Shown here: piece by piece, positions 8,150 to 15,719 of the stretch
How positions within the stretch are numbered: the first letter of the stretch is position 1
Layout of the letters: every line of letters begins with the position of its first letter
Program-made: the position numbers and the translations under genes
Source of the DNA: Puniceicoccaceae bacterium K14
Lineage (GTDB): Bacteria > Verrucomicrobiota > Verrucomicrobiia > Opitutales > Opitutaceae
Reading direction: 5' to 3'
DNA length: 38,043 nucleotides
Assembly (NCBI GenBank): GCA_022538095.1
Contig: JAKYXN010000051.1
Span: 1 to 38,043, forward strand
The notes under the pieces: model-generated
What the model was told of the DNA's origin: nothing
What the model saw: only the letters and a program-made list of their open reading frames with translations
Database searches by the model: none

Positions 8150-10870
8150 TTAAAACTTACCATCGAGGAGGAGCTCACCGTTGATACCCGAGCCTCTTCC
8201 TGTCGTTGGGCTGACAAGTGTCATATCGACGTCTTTGCCAATTTGAGAACCGATCACCGCTGTCTCTGCTGCATGACGCAGAAGAGAAATTGCGTCGGAC
8301 AATTCAGCGCCGAGGGTGCGCTCTACGGGAGCTCGTGGAACCATCAAGACATCGCCTGCAAGCAACTTACTCCGCTTACCTTTGGACTTTAGGTTTTCAA
8401 CACTGCCGTCGGCCCGGACGATGTAGAGCAAGCGGTTGTCAGCGAATTCGGTCAATCCTCCAGCACTCTCCAATGCATCAGGCACATCCATCTCGCCATT
8501 GATTACTAAACTGATTGGACGAAAAACGTGCCCTACGACACTGATTGTACAATGAGCCTTCGGTATAGATAGAGAATCTCCGTTTTCTAGAACCAGGTTG
8601 TAGCCCGTTTCAGGAAATTCAGGATGATCAAACGGAATCACAATACGTCCGTCTGCCTCCACATTTTTCATACGACGCAAAGTGTCTTTCGTCTGCTCTA
8701 AAGCGATTTTGGCTGCTAAGCCTTCTCTCATTTGCCCTGTTTGCACGAGACGCTCAAACGATTGCTCATAAAGACGACGCGTACGCTCTGTTAAATGGTT
8801 CATCCGCTTCTGCTGAAGATTTTTGGTCGACTCACGAGTAAATATAGCTGCTCTTAAGTCTGCATCCGACAAGATGCCGCCAGCAGCAGCCACCAAATCC
8901 GAAATATTCGCGCCAGCAGGGAAAATGTATTCACCTGGAAACGGCACGCGCCCTCCTATTTTTACTCTTACTTGGGCTTGCTGAAGCTCTCGAATCACCA
9001 AGCGATCACCGCTTGCTAATAACGGATTATTTGTATCTGAATAGGCATTCTCAGAATCGAGTGCACTGCGTAAGTCAAAACGATAGCGACGTACATCAAG
9101 GCGTTTTGTCCGTTCATCGAATACGCGACGAATCAATTCCGCTTGGTCGTAGTAAACCTCTTGTTTAAGATTGTTCGCCACAGCGATCAAATCCGAGACT
9201 CGCATGCCTGCCGTGAGTTCGTAGACGCCCGGTCTTTGAACAGAACCGATGATTTCTACCTCTGCTCTCTCCTGAGCCTCAAGGATAGAACGCACTGTAA
9301 CATAATCCAATGGGTGTAGCTCTATGTCGTGGGTCGCGTCACCGGAAATAGCCTTGCCTAAGTCAACAACCAAAACCCTTCTAGTATTGCTTTGGCTGCG
9401 TCTTCCGGGAACAAGTTCTATTTCCGAGGAGTCTCCCAACTGTCGCGAAATGATAGCCTGCGGTAAATAGGCATTCACCGTTAATCCATCGGCTCGTTTC
9501 ACGAGATCACTTATCTTCATCCCTACTTGGAATTGGAATTCGCCCGGGCGAGCTACTTCTCCTTCGATATGCACCAAAGGCTGGCGGGCATCATCCACTG
9601 CTTCAATCATGAGCAGCTCGCCGTTACCCATCTCCAAAGTCATTGTTTCTTCTGTAAGTTCAACATCGATACGCTCTCGACCGCGACCGTTAACCGTACG
9701 CTCCAAACTCGCTAAAGGCATAAAAGAAAATGGAGTCAATCCACCGGCATACTCAATCGCGTCAGCAACCGTCGTCTTGTCTCCCAATAGCTCGTAGATT
9801 CCTGGTTTTTGCACATAACCCGCTATACCTACAGTCGCTCCGATCGTCGGTACGATGATAGTATCCCCTTCGCGTAGCGAAAGATTGGATAATTGGGACT
9901 CTGGTCCATTTAGGAAATCATAGAGATCAATCTGGATCAAACGCTGTTCGCCTCCCTCGTTTCGACGTACCGACACAGAGCGCAGTGAACCATCTTTCCT
10001 CGGGCCACCAGCTGCTACAAGAGCGGTTAGCGGTGTCGCCAAAGCAGGTACTTCTACCTGTCCTGGTTGGTTGACTTGACCCACTACGTTAACTTGGATC
10101 ACACGTAATTTACCAAGAGATACGCTCAATTCAAACCCTCGGCGAGTTTCTTGCATAAATGACACCAAGGCATCGTACAAGTCTTCATAAGTTTGATTCG
10201 CCAGGGGGATCTGTCCAAACTCTGGTACGCTCAAGATCCCATCACGGTCAATCACGAGACGGTGAAACGCTTCCACGCCTCCAGTTAAAGAGATCAAGAC
10301 TTCGTCCCCAGGTCCCAAGACATAGCTACTTGGGATTGGTCCAATGGTTGAACTCGTATCAACTCCATTTTCGAAGAACGCATAGCCAAACTGCTCAAGA
10401 TCACGACTGGCTTTACGTTCGATATTGCCTCGATAAAGATCTTCTAGTCGAGAACTCTCTTCTTGGCCTACCGTATCCGCATCCTCTTCTTTTTCTTCAT
10501 TCGAGTTAATATTTACTATAACTGATCGTCCGTATCCGGATCCCCCCTTTCCTTCTTTTGTTTCCTCCCTAGCAGAATCGTTTTTCTTCGTAGCAAGCTT
10601 TTTCCCTACTGGATTCGTCAAGTTCTTAGGACTTCCCCATGGCAATGCGTCACTCACATATGATTTACTCGTTGGAGTGACCAACGGCGCTTTGTTGCCG
10701 ACGTTCTCCACCGGGACTGTACCCACTTCTTCATGAGCGGACTGAACCCATGAGTACGGTCCCTTACCCGTGCTGACGATCCTGCTCTGGCATCCCACTA
10801 ACAAAAAGGACGCTGCGAGAGCAAAGGCACACTTCATCCAAGCGATGTCTGTTTTCGAACTCGTTTTCAT
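8150..10870 (-). CDS. Wza-like outer-membrane polysaccharide exporter with multiple SLBB domains
   Basis: A 906-residue lipoprotein; the family member Wza of E. coli has about 380 residues. The signal ends in a lipobox (FLLVGC, Cys27). After a linker rich in charged residues, the Poly_export domain starts near 180 (YVLGPGDEVLISLTGGVE). A string of SLBB-type units follows, each with a V.G.V..PG.......M...DL...AGG pattern: near 255, 345, 435, 535, 635 and 775. The first carries VVGQVNQPGQVEVPALATPLTALVAAGG-like spacing. The C-terminus has an amphipathic segment (LSDAISLLRHAAETAVIGSQ) that could form the outer-membrane helix barrel. The extra SLBB domains predict a long periplasmic tunnel. It overlaps the upstream GT gene by one base (TAATG). 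Confidence 0.85.
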   Translation of the reverse strand: MKTSSKTDIAWMKCAFALAASFLLVGCQSRIVSTGKGPYSWVQSAHEEVGTVPVENVGNKAPLVTPTSKSYVSDALPWGSPKNLTNPVGKKLATKKNDSAREETKEGKGGSGYGRSVIVNINSNEEKEEDADTVGQEESSRLEDLYRGNIERKASRDLEQFGYAFFENGVDTSSTIGPIPSSYVLGPGDEVLISLTGGVEAFHRLVIDRDGILSVPEFGQIPLANQTYEDLYDALVSFMQETRRGFELSVSLGKLRVIQVNVVGQVNQPGQVEVPALATPLTALVAAGGPRKDGSLRSVSVRRNEGGEQRLIQIDLYDFLNGPESQLSNLSLREGDTIIVPTIGATVGIAGYVQKPGIYELLGDKTTVADAIEYAGGLTPFSFMPLASLERTVNGRGRERIDVELTEETMTLEMGNGELLMIEAVDDARQPLVHIEGEVARPGEFQFQVGMKISDLVKRADGLTVNAYLPQAIISRQLGDSSEIELVPGRRSQSNTRRVLVVDLGKAISGDATHDIELHPLDYVTVRSILEAQERAEVEIIGSVQRPGVYELTAGMRVSDLIAVANNLKQEVYYDQAELIRRVFDERTKRLDVRRYRFDLRSALDSENAYSDTNNPLLASGDRLVIRELQQAQVRVKIGGRVPFPGEYIFPAGANISDLVAAAGGILSDADLRAAIFTRESTKNLQQKRMNHLTERTRRLYEQSFERLVQTGQMREGLAAKIALEQTKDTLRRMKNVEADGRIVIPFDHPEFPETGYNLVLENGDSLSIPKAHCTISVVGHVFRPISLVINGEMDVPDALESAGGLTEFADNRLLYIVRADGSVENLKSKGKRSKLLAGDVLMVPRAPVERTLGAELSDAISLLRHAAETAVIGSQIGKDVDMTLVSPTTGRGSGINGELLLDGKF

Positions 10871-13032
10871 TACGCAACATTTGTTGATTTTTCTACAACG
10901 TGTTCAAAGTCTCCGCCCCAAGCCATTTCTGCTGCATGCCGGAAGCTGTTAGCCAAATTTACAGTATTGAATCCTCTTATACTTTCTTGTGCTGCTTTGC
11001 CCAAGGCTTCTAAGTCGTCACGCACCAGAACTCTTTCTAAATAGTCAGAAGAGTTCTTTGAATCCGTAAAATCTATACCAAATCCATCGACCCCTTCGTG
11101 GATCAAGTCATCATAGCAACCCGCGTAAACAGAGCAAAGGCTAGGTGTTCCACACACACTGGCTTCGTTTACAACAAGCCCCCACACGTCTCCACAACTC
11201 GGGAAAATGTGTAAGTCAGCTGCTGTGTACCAAGCTGACATTTCCTTGGAATCCACATAACCAACATGGGCAATACTCTCGTCACTCGTTTCTTCTATCA
11301 TCGCAGCCAAGGGTCCGCTTCCAACAAAAACAAGTCCCCACTCATCGCGTGTTTTTTGACTCATGTTTTTCCAGGAGTGCAACACTTGCTCGATCCCTTT
11401 CAAGGGGATTAGTCGTCCTACAACAATTGCCAATTTTTTATTTTTCGCATAAAAATTTTTGATACGATCTACTTCGTACGAAAAACGAGGGTTTTCTTGG
11501 CATTGCCTCAAGCTGCGATTGTCCGCCGCATTAAGAGCATCAACAATTCTTGCCTTTGGCACACCCCATCCGCTCAAAACTTCGTGAGCTTGCTTGCCCA
11601 TTCCAAGGGCATAGCGAGCACGCCTTAACAACCACTTACGCAAAAGGAGGCGTGCCCCCCCTTGGCTAGCGCTAACACGTGATTGGTACGCCCATACAAC
11701 TAAAGGAACTCTGCGAATTATACAATAGATAGCAGCAAACAGGGTACGAAACCCAAGTTCGTGGCTTATTACTAAATCTGGTTTCTGGGCGAAAAGGTCA
11801 CGCACTAAGCCATAAGGGATGTGCAACGTAATCGTTTGATCAAACCGCACCGGTTTGAAATTACGTACAATTCGCTTCAGACTGAAAGTATTTGCTTTCT
11901 TCCACTCAAAACCATTGCGATCAACTTTCCACTCTCTATCAAATTCGTTTTCGGCATCCACAAACACTTTGAAATTCCAACCTGGAGTAGCCGCCAATTC
12001 TTTGAAGACTGGTGCACGGTAAGGACTTATTATATTGGTTAAAAAAGCCACATTCTTCGTTTTAACATTAGACTCTAGTTCGCTTTTGTTTTTATACTCA
12101 ACGTATCCAAAAGTTGTTTCTTTTCTTATCCATGTTTTTACACCGCCAAACATCAAAGGTATGCGTAACAGTGCTTTCAATGCCTTTTCCGGTTTACCAA
12201 CGATTGCCGCTGGCATTGCTACCGCCAATTTAATTACGGTCGCTACAATTCTCTTAGCCGCACGTAATACGGGAAAACGATTCTCTCCCACCATTTTTGA
12301 GACACGGTCAAATACTAGGCCATTGCGATACCAGCGATTCCACAACCATTTAAAGTTGGCACGTTCTACTGGCACTTCTTCAAATACTACCGCCTCTTGA
12401 CACGCGACAAATTTCGCTCCGATATTCTTCATCGTAGCAAATAACATCGTATCGGAACCTCCGCTACGCCCAAATCGAGGATCAAATCTCACAGCATTTT
12501 TTCCATGGAACCAATTTCCTCGAACAATCGTGTTGCTGGTTCTCGTTTCCTTCCAATCAAGTTCAGTTCCTGTTGCTGGTGTCTCTTTATTAAAAAAATT
12601 TCCTCTAAGCACCCATTCTTCTGCCTCATCGGGACAAATTCCATAGACCGGTCCGAAAACTGCATCCACCTTGTACTCTCTATATGCACCCCATAACAAT
12701 AACAACCAAGCCGTATGAACGACTTCGTCATCGTCTACGAATACATAGGCCTCTGCCGGTCCTATCGCAATCGCTGTATTTCGAGCGAGAGCGATATTCT
12801 GCTCATCCTGAATGCGATATTCAATATCATCAAACGGATGATCAGTGCGGCAATACTCATCCACAATCACATTGCTGCTCCCATCAGAATCGTTGTCGAC
12901 TATCCGCAACTCCAAATAGATGCCCACTGGAACCGCCATTTCGGCTAAGCTATTCAAAAGGTTACGCAACATCTTTGGGCGGTTGTAAGTGGCCACGCAG
13001 ATAGCGACTTTCTTCTTCAAATTTTCATTCAT
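10870..13032 (-). CDS. Bifunctional glycosyltransferase: GT2 domain fused to GT4 domain
   Basis: A 720-residue protein with two transferase domains. Residues ~8-300 are a GT-A/GT2 domain: VAICVATYNRPKMLRNLLNS at the nucleotide-binding strand, DNDSDGSS, and the metal-binding DXD as VFVDDDEVV. Residues ~335-700 are a GT-B/GT4 domain beginning VAFLTNIISPYRAPVFKELA, with VVGRLIPLKGIEQVLHSW and the late acidic motif FPSCGDVWGLVVNEASVCG. It could add two sugars in sequence. It is the first gene of the EPS operon. A strong GAGGAG ribosome site lies 7-12 nt upstream of the ATG, and a sigma-54-like promoter lies ~70 bp upstream. The fusion of inverting GT2 and GT4 modules is unusual but the frame is continuous and all motifs are present. 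Confidence 0.85.
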   Translation of the reverse strand: MNENLKKKVAICVATYNRPKMLRNLLNSLAEMAVPVGIYLELRIVDNDSDGSSNVIVDEYCRTDHPFDDIEYRIQDEQNIALARNTAIAIGPAEAYVFVDDDEVVHTAWLLLLWGAYREYKVDAVFGPVYGICPDEAEEWVLRGNFFNKETPATGTELDWKETRTSNTIVRGNWFHGKNAVRFDPRFGRSGGSDTMLFATMKNIGAKFVACQEAVVFEEVPVERANFKWLWNRWYRNGLVFDRVSKMVGENRFPVLRAAKRIVATVIKLAVAMPAAIVGKPEKALKALLRIPLMFGGVKTWIRKETTFGYVEYKNKSELESNVKTKNVAFLTNIISPYRAPVFKELAATPGWNFKVFVDAENEFDREWKVDRNGFEWKKANTFSLKRIVRNFKPVRFDQTITLHIPYGLVRDLFAQKPDLVISHELGFRTLFAAIYCIIRRVPLVVWAYQSRVSASQGGARLLLRKWLLRRARYALGMGKQAHEVLSGWGVPKARIVDALNAADNRSLRQCQENPRFSYEVDRIKNFYAKNKKLAIVVGRLIPLKGIEQVLHSWKNMSQKTRDEWGLVFVGSGPLAAMIEETSDESIAHVGYVDSKEMSAWYTAADLHIFPSCGDVWGLVVNEASVCGTPSLCSVYAGCYDDLIHEGVDGFGIDFTDSKNSSDYLERVLVRDDLEALGKAAQESIRGFNTVNLANSFRHAAEMAWGGDFEHVVEKSTNVA

Positions 13033-13099
13033 TCTTCTCTCCTCTGTTGTTGTGTTGTTGCGATCTCTGAAATCAGAAATCTTTTTTTGCCTAGAAGAG

Positions 13100-13117
13100 T
13101 GTCAATTACCGTGCCAA
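13100..13117 (-). promoter_or_regulatory. Sigma-54-like promoter of the EPS operon
   Basis: On the minus strand the sequence is TTGGCACGGTAATTGACA. The -24 element TTGGCACG matches the sigma-54 consensus exactly. The -12 element is TTGA instead of TTGC, with the expected 10 bp between GG (13114-13115) and GA (13102-13103). It would place the transcription start near 13088, about 55 nt before the ATG. Two palindromes upstream at fixed spacing support it as an enhancer-dependent promoter. Confidence 0.75.
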
Positions 13118-13140
13118 TTCGCTCAAAAATTCCATTACCT

Positions 13141-13196
13141 TATGCTTATTAACAACTTACGAATTCATTAAGCATATCCACAGATTTAATGAATTC
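13141..13196. repeat. Overlapping inverted repeats between core promoter and enhancer palindromes
   Basis: Two nested inverted repeats: TATGCTTA (13141-13148) with TAAGCATA (13169-13176), and GAATTCATTA (13161-13170) with TAATGAATTC (13187-13196). Both are perfect and mutually exclusive as hairpins. The position between core promoter and upstream activator sites is where a DNA-bending protein or a second regulator would act. The repeats are seen directly; the role is inferred. Confidence 0.5.
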
Positions 13197-13203
13197 TCAT
13201 TTA

Positions 13204-13218
13204 CAGTAAAATTTACAG
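13204..13218. promoter_or_regulatory. Upstream activator palindrome, EPS operon, proximal site
   Basis: CAGTAAAATTTACAG has a 6-3-6 layout with one mismatch between arms. It lies 89 bp from the -24 GG of the EPS promoter. The equivalent site of the second EPS operon (15626-15640) lies at 90 bp. An activator of the NtrC type is expected to bind here. Confidence 0.65.
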
Positions 13219-13253
13219 AGTGCATTCGCACTTTTCTGTAAAAGGTTCGATGA

Positions 13254-13268
13254 CTGTAAAATTTACAG
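13254..13268. promoter_or_regulatory. Upstream activator palindrome, EPS operon, distal site
   Basis: CTGTAAAATTTACAG is a perfect palindrome (6-3-6) that starts 50 bp after the proximal site. A half-site CTGTAAAA lies between the two at 13236-13243. The pair is reproduced in spacing and order upstream of the second EPS operon. Confidence 0.7.
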
Positions 13269-13330
13269 TTTTCAGATATATCATAACCTCGAAATCACCT
13301 TCCATCTAATAGCGAACGGACACGCATAAA

Positions 13331-13357
13331 CGCCCTATGATCAAAGACCATAGGGCG
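13331..13357 (-). terminator. Strong hairpin downstream of the WecG-type gene
   Basis: CGCCCTATG (13331-13339) pairs perfectly with CATAGGGCG (13349-13357), a 9-bp GC-rich stem with a 9-nt loop. It lies about 60 bp past the stop codon of the 13419 gene. There is no long U tract, so termination may be weak or Rho-assisted. It separates this operon from the EPS enhancer region. Confidence 0.55.
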
Positions 13358-13369
13358 CCCAACAACAGC

Positions 13370-13397
13370 CCCTTGTCGTTAGCGTGGATAACAAGGG
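13370..13397 (-). terminator. Second hairpin downstream of the WecG-type gene
   Basis: CCCTTGT (13370-13376) pairs with ACAAGGG (13391-13397), with a 14-nt loop. It lies 21 bp after the stop codon and in tandem with the 13331 hairpin. The two probably act together to end transcription or protect the 3' end. Confidence 0.4.
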
Positions 13398-13418
13398 AAA
13401 TTCGCAATTTCGAAAGAA

Positions 13419-14261
13419 TCAGTTCGATCCGGCAAAAAACATTCTTGAGTGGACATACTTTTTTCTCACCAAAACCTTCGCCATCAATTGCTTAGCAGCT
13501 AAAACGATAAAAACAGGATTCGTTGAAATGTAGCGTTTAAACAAACGTTTTGGCTCGCGATAAAGTCGGTAAGCCCATTCCAACCCCATTGACTGGATAC
13601 GAGCCGGCGCTTGCTTAACCGCCCCCGCGTGGAAATCAAATGCAGCTCCCACGCCAATCATCACCCCTCGAATTTTCGGAGAATGATCTTTCATCCATAT
13701 TTCCTGTTTTGGACAACCAATTCCTACTAAAATAACGTCCGGACGGGCATCTTGCAATTGCTTAGTGAAATCATCATCCTCTTGCTTCGTTAGAGGGCGA
13801 AACGGTGGCGATATAACTTTGACTACTTTCAAATCCTTAAAATCTGCTTTCAATCCAGAAACCAATTTATAAATACGGTTCGTGTGGCCGCCATACAATG
13901 CCACTCGAAGCCCTTTCTGGTTACAGCGATTCATCAATTCCAGCATTAGATTGGGCCCATACACACGAGATGCACTACGGTAACCTACGGCTCGCTGCAT
14001 CCACACTAATGGCACTCCATCCGCTATATTCATATCTGAACTCTCCAAGGCGTCCTTTAGTTCGGGCATCCATCTGGAGGACGTTAATGAGTGTACGTTG
14101 CACACACACACATAGCGTTTTTCTCGGCGATCCGCCCAACGTTCGATCTGGTCGACCGTTTGCGCATAATTCATATTCGCTATTGGGTAACCAACGACTT
14201 CGCTTTCCTCAAAGCGATCCACCTGGACTCCTGGATAATTGTTTTCTTCCAAATTCTTCAT
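13419..14261 (-). CDS. WecG/TagA/CpsF-family glycosyltransferase (GT26)
   Basis: A 280-residue protein with the GT26 signatures: YVCVCNVHSLTSSR, ADGVPLVW, RVYGPNLM, ALYGGHTN, PDVILVGIGCPKQEIWM and GVMIGVGAAFDFHAG, followed by the C-terminal basic region GLEWAYRLYREPKRLFKRY that contacts the membrane. These enzymes add the second sugar (for example N-acetylmannosaminuronate or a related residue) to undecaprenyl-diphosphate-linked sugar. The gene follows the initiating sugar transferase by 16 bp with AAGGA upstream of the ATG, so the two gene products should act in consecutive steps. The exact sugar cannot be read from sequence. Confidence 0.88.
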   Translation of the reverse strand: MKNLEENNYPGVQVDRFEESEVVGYPIANMNYAQTVDQIERWADRREKRYVCVCNVHSLTSSRWMPELKDALESSDMNIADGVPLVWMQRAVGYRSASRVYGPNLMLELMNRCNQKGLRVALYGGHTNRIYKLVSGLKADFKDLKVVKVISPPFRPLTKQEDDDFTKQLQDARPDVILVGIGCPKQEIWMKDHSPKIRGVMIGVGAAFDFHAGAVKQAPARIQSMGLEWAYRLYREPKRLFKRYISTNPVFIVLAAKQLMAKVLVRKKYVHSRMFFAGSN

Positions 14262-14277
14262 AATTTAATCCTTCTAT

Positions 14278-14934
14278 TTATCTCAACGTACCATTTTTTT
14301 TAAATACATACATCATCGTCATAAATATCATTAAAATGTCGTACTCTACGCATTTGTTCTTCAAATAGTGCAATTCGCCACTAAAACGCTTACGCCAGTC
14401 ATCCACCATCTCTTTGCCCACTGCGTTGTCTTCGATACATATCTGTCCGATACTAGTGAGGCCCGGGCGCACTTGATATCTCATAGCAAACCCGCTGATG
14501 GATTTTCTAAGCTCCCGATCCAAAGTCAGAGGCAATGGCCGGGGCCCTACAAACACCATTTCGCCCATCATTATGTTTAAGAGTTGGGGGATCTCATCCA
14601 ATTTGAGAGCCCTTAGAACTCGTCCAACGCGCGTGATACGAGGGTTCCTATTTGTCACGCCCAACGCAGTCGTCTCCTCACTTCCAACGGACATTGTGCG
14701 AATTTTATAGATAATAAATTCCTGCCCTTTGAGACCCGCTCGTTTCTGGCGAAACAGAAACGGTCCCGGCGATGTCACTTTAACTGAAACAAACAACGCT
14801 ACCACCAAGGGCGATAAAACAATCAGCATCAAAAGAGCTACAGACCTCTGGATCCACTCCCAGAAGACTTCCCTTCTTTTGGACACAGACGCGTCAAAGG
14901 CTGAAAAACCATGTACTAAATTTAAGTAGTCCAT
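14278..14934 (-). CDS. Undecaprenyl-phosphate sugar phosphotransferase (bacterial sugar transferase family)
   Basis: A protein of about 219 residues. One N-terminal membrane helix (about residues 28-52) is followed by the catalytic domain of monotopic phosphoglycosyltransferases: SPGPFLFRQKRAGLKG, FIIYKIRTM, RITRVGRVLRALKLDEIPQLLN and GEMVFVGPRPLP. It transfers a sugar-1-phosphate to undecaprenyl phosphate and starts repeat-unit assembly. It is the short form without the CoA-binding/four-helix N-terminal part of WbaP. A GTG at 14976, inside the receiver gene, opens the frame, but the ATG at 14932-14934 lies at the natural beginning of the domain and follows the receiver stop by 16 bp. Confidence 0.88.
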   Translation of the reverse strand: MDYLNLVHGFSAFDASVSKRREVFWEWIQRSVALLMLIVLSPLVVALFVSVKVTSPGPFLFRQKRAGLKGQEFIIYKIRTMSVGSEETTALGVTNRNPRITRVGRVLRALKLDEIPQLLNIMMGEMVFVGPRPLPLTLDRELRKSISGFAMRYQVRPGLTSIGQICIEDNAVGKEMVDDWRKRFSGELHYLKNKCVEYDILMIFMTMMYVFKKNGTLR

Positions 14935-14950
14935 AATCAAGCGTAGACAC

Positions 14951-15454
14951 CTACTTGGCTGTCTCCTCCTTAGCACTACTCAAACATTGATTCCACGAGC
15001 CCAAAAGATCTTTCATCGAATCCATGATCGACTTGAAGTTAGTCCGCGTCCGGCTCGGTGATTTGCTTCGCTTAACCTCTTCTATATAACGCTTAATGAC
15101 CTTGTGAGCCTCTTCCGAGGCCTCCTGCGAACACTTGTCGTACACCGCACAACAACCGCGATTCACCATATCTCTCAGAGTCTTGAGGTCCAATGTAGAT
15201 GACAAAGCGACAATCAGAGCTTGTGGCGCAATCTCCCGAATCTCCCGCATCAACGCATGGGCCATCTTTTCCCCATCGAAGTCATTGTCGATAAAATAGA
15301 TATCATACCCCGCTTCAACAACGGGGTCATTCGCAACAGTTACTTCAACACCTGGATAAGACACTTGCATCCTATGTCCTAACACTTTGGTGACAACGGG
15401 GTCATCATCTATAATAAGGATACGGAGACGATAATCTCCAAACAATTCATCCAT
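14951..15454 (-). CDS. Stand-alone receiver-domain response regulator in the EPS initiation operon
   Basis: A protein of about 167 residues. The receiver domain (~10-125) has the acidic triad LRILIIDDDPVV, phosphoacceptor Asp56 in YFIDNDFDG, Ser in ALSST (about 85-86) and Lys107 in VYDK, so it should be phosphorylatable. No output domain follows: only a ~40-residue basic/polar tail (EEVKRSKSPSRTRTNF...). It is the first gene of an operon with the initiating sugar transferase and the GT26 enzyme, suggesting it adjusts their activity or acts as a phosphate partner of the nearby kinase. The frame can open at GTG 15526 or ATG 15487; the ATG at 15454 is preferred for its GAAGAAGAG ribosome site and because the longer starts overlap the core promoter. 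Confidence 0.75.
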   Translation of the reverse strand: MDELFGDYRLRILIIDDDPVVTKVLGHRMQVSYPGVEVTVANDPVVEAGYDIYFIDNDFDGEKMAHALMREIREIAPQALIVALSSTLDLKTLRDMVNRGCCAVYDKCSQEASEEAHKVIKRYIEEVKRSKSPSRTRTNFKSIMDSMKDLLGSWNQCLSSAKEETAK

Positions 15455-15520
15455 CTTCTCTTCTTCAGTTCCAATACTACTATTCATGACATATTTAGGG
15501 GTTCTGGTTTCCCATTCATT

Positions 15521-15538
15521 TGTCACAAATCATGCCAA
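15521..15538 (-). promoter_or_regulatory. Sigma-54-like promoter of the second EPS operon
   Basis: On the minus strand the sequence is TTGGCATGATTTGTGACA. The GG (15535-15536) and GA (15523-15524) are separated by 10 bp, as in the promoter at 13100-13117, with which it shares TTGGCA and the terminal TGACA. The -12 half is weak against the general consensus. A start near 15509 gives a ~55-nt leader to the ATG at 15454. The two palindromes upstream are at the same spacing as in the EPS operon. Confidence 0.65.
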
Positions 15539-15548
15539 CTGGACTAAA

Positions 15549-15565
15549 AATTACTTTATGTAATT
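15549..15565. repeat. Palindrome between core promoter and activator sites
   Basis: AATTAC (15549-15554) and GTAATT (15560-15565) form a perfect inverted repeat with a 5-nt centre. It sits between the sigma-54-like core and the two activator palindromes, in the position occupied by the larger inverted repeats of the EPS operon. Confidence 0.4.
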
Positions 15566-15625
15566 CACTATAAACAGTTTACAAGCCACCAGACAAAACC
15601 CAACAGATCGAAACTCTTCAAGAAG

Positions 15626-15640
15626 CAGTAAAAATTACTG
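15626..15640. promoter_or_regulatory. Upstream activator palindrome, second EPS operon, proximal site
   Basis: CAGTAAAAATTACTG is a perfect 6-3-6 palindrome, 90 bp from the -24 GG at 15535-15536. It also lies ~95 bp upstream of the H-NOX start, in the divergent intergenic region. Confidence 0.65.
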
Positions 15641-15655
15641 TATCCGTTCCTCAAA

Positions 15656-15684
15656 TTGACGATACCACTTGCAGACTGTAAGTT
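15656..15684 (+). promoter_or_regulatory. Possible sigma-70-type promoter of the H-NOX operon
   Basis: TTGACG (15656-15661), 17 bp, then TAAGTT (15679-15684). The -35 is good and the -10 is poor. The -10 lies inside the palindrome at 15676-15690, so binding of the activator there would block this promoter. Confidence 0.4.
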
Positions 15685-15690
15685 TTACAG
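15676..15690. promoter_or_regulatory. Upstream activator palindrome, second EPS operon, distal site
   Basis: CTGTAAGTTTTACAG is a perfect 6-3-6 palindrome, starting exactly 50 bp after the proximal site, as at the EPS operon. It overlaps the putative -10 of the plus-strand H-NOX operon and ends 29 bp before its ATG. Confidence 0.7.
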
Positions 15691-15719
15691 CACTTTGGAA
15701 AAAACCAAACTATCGCGTT

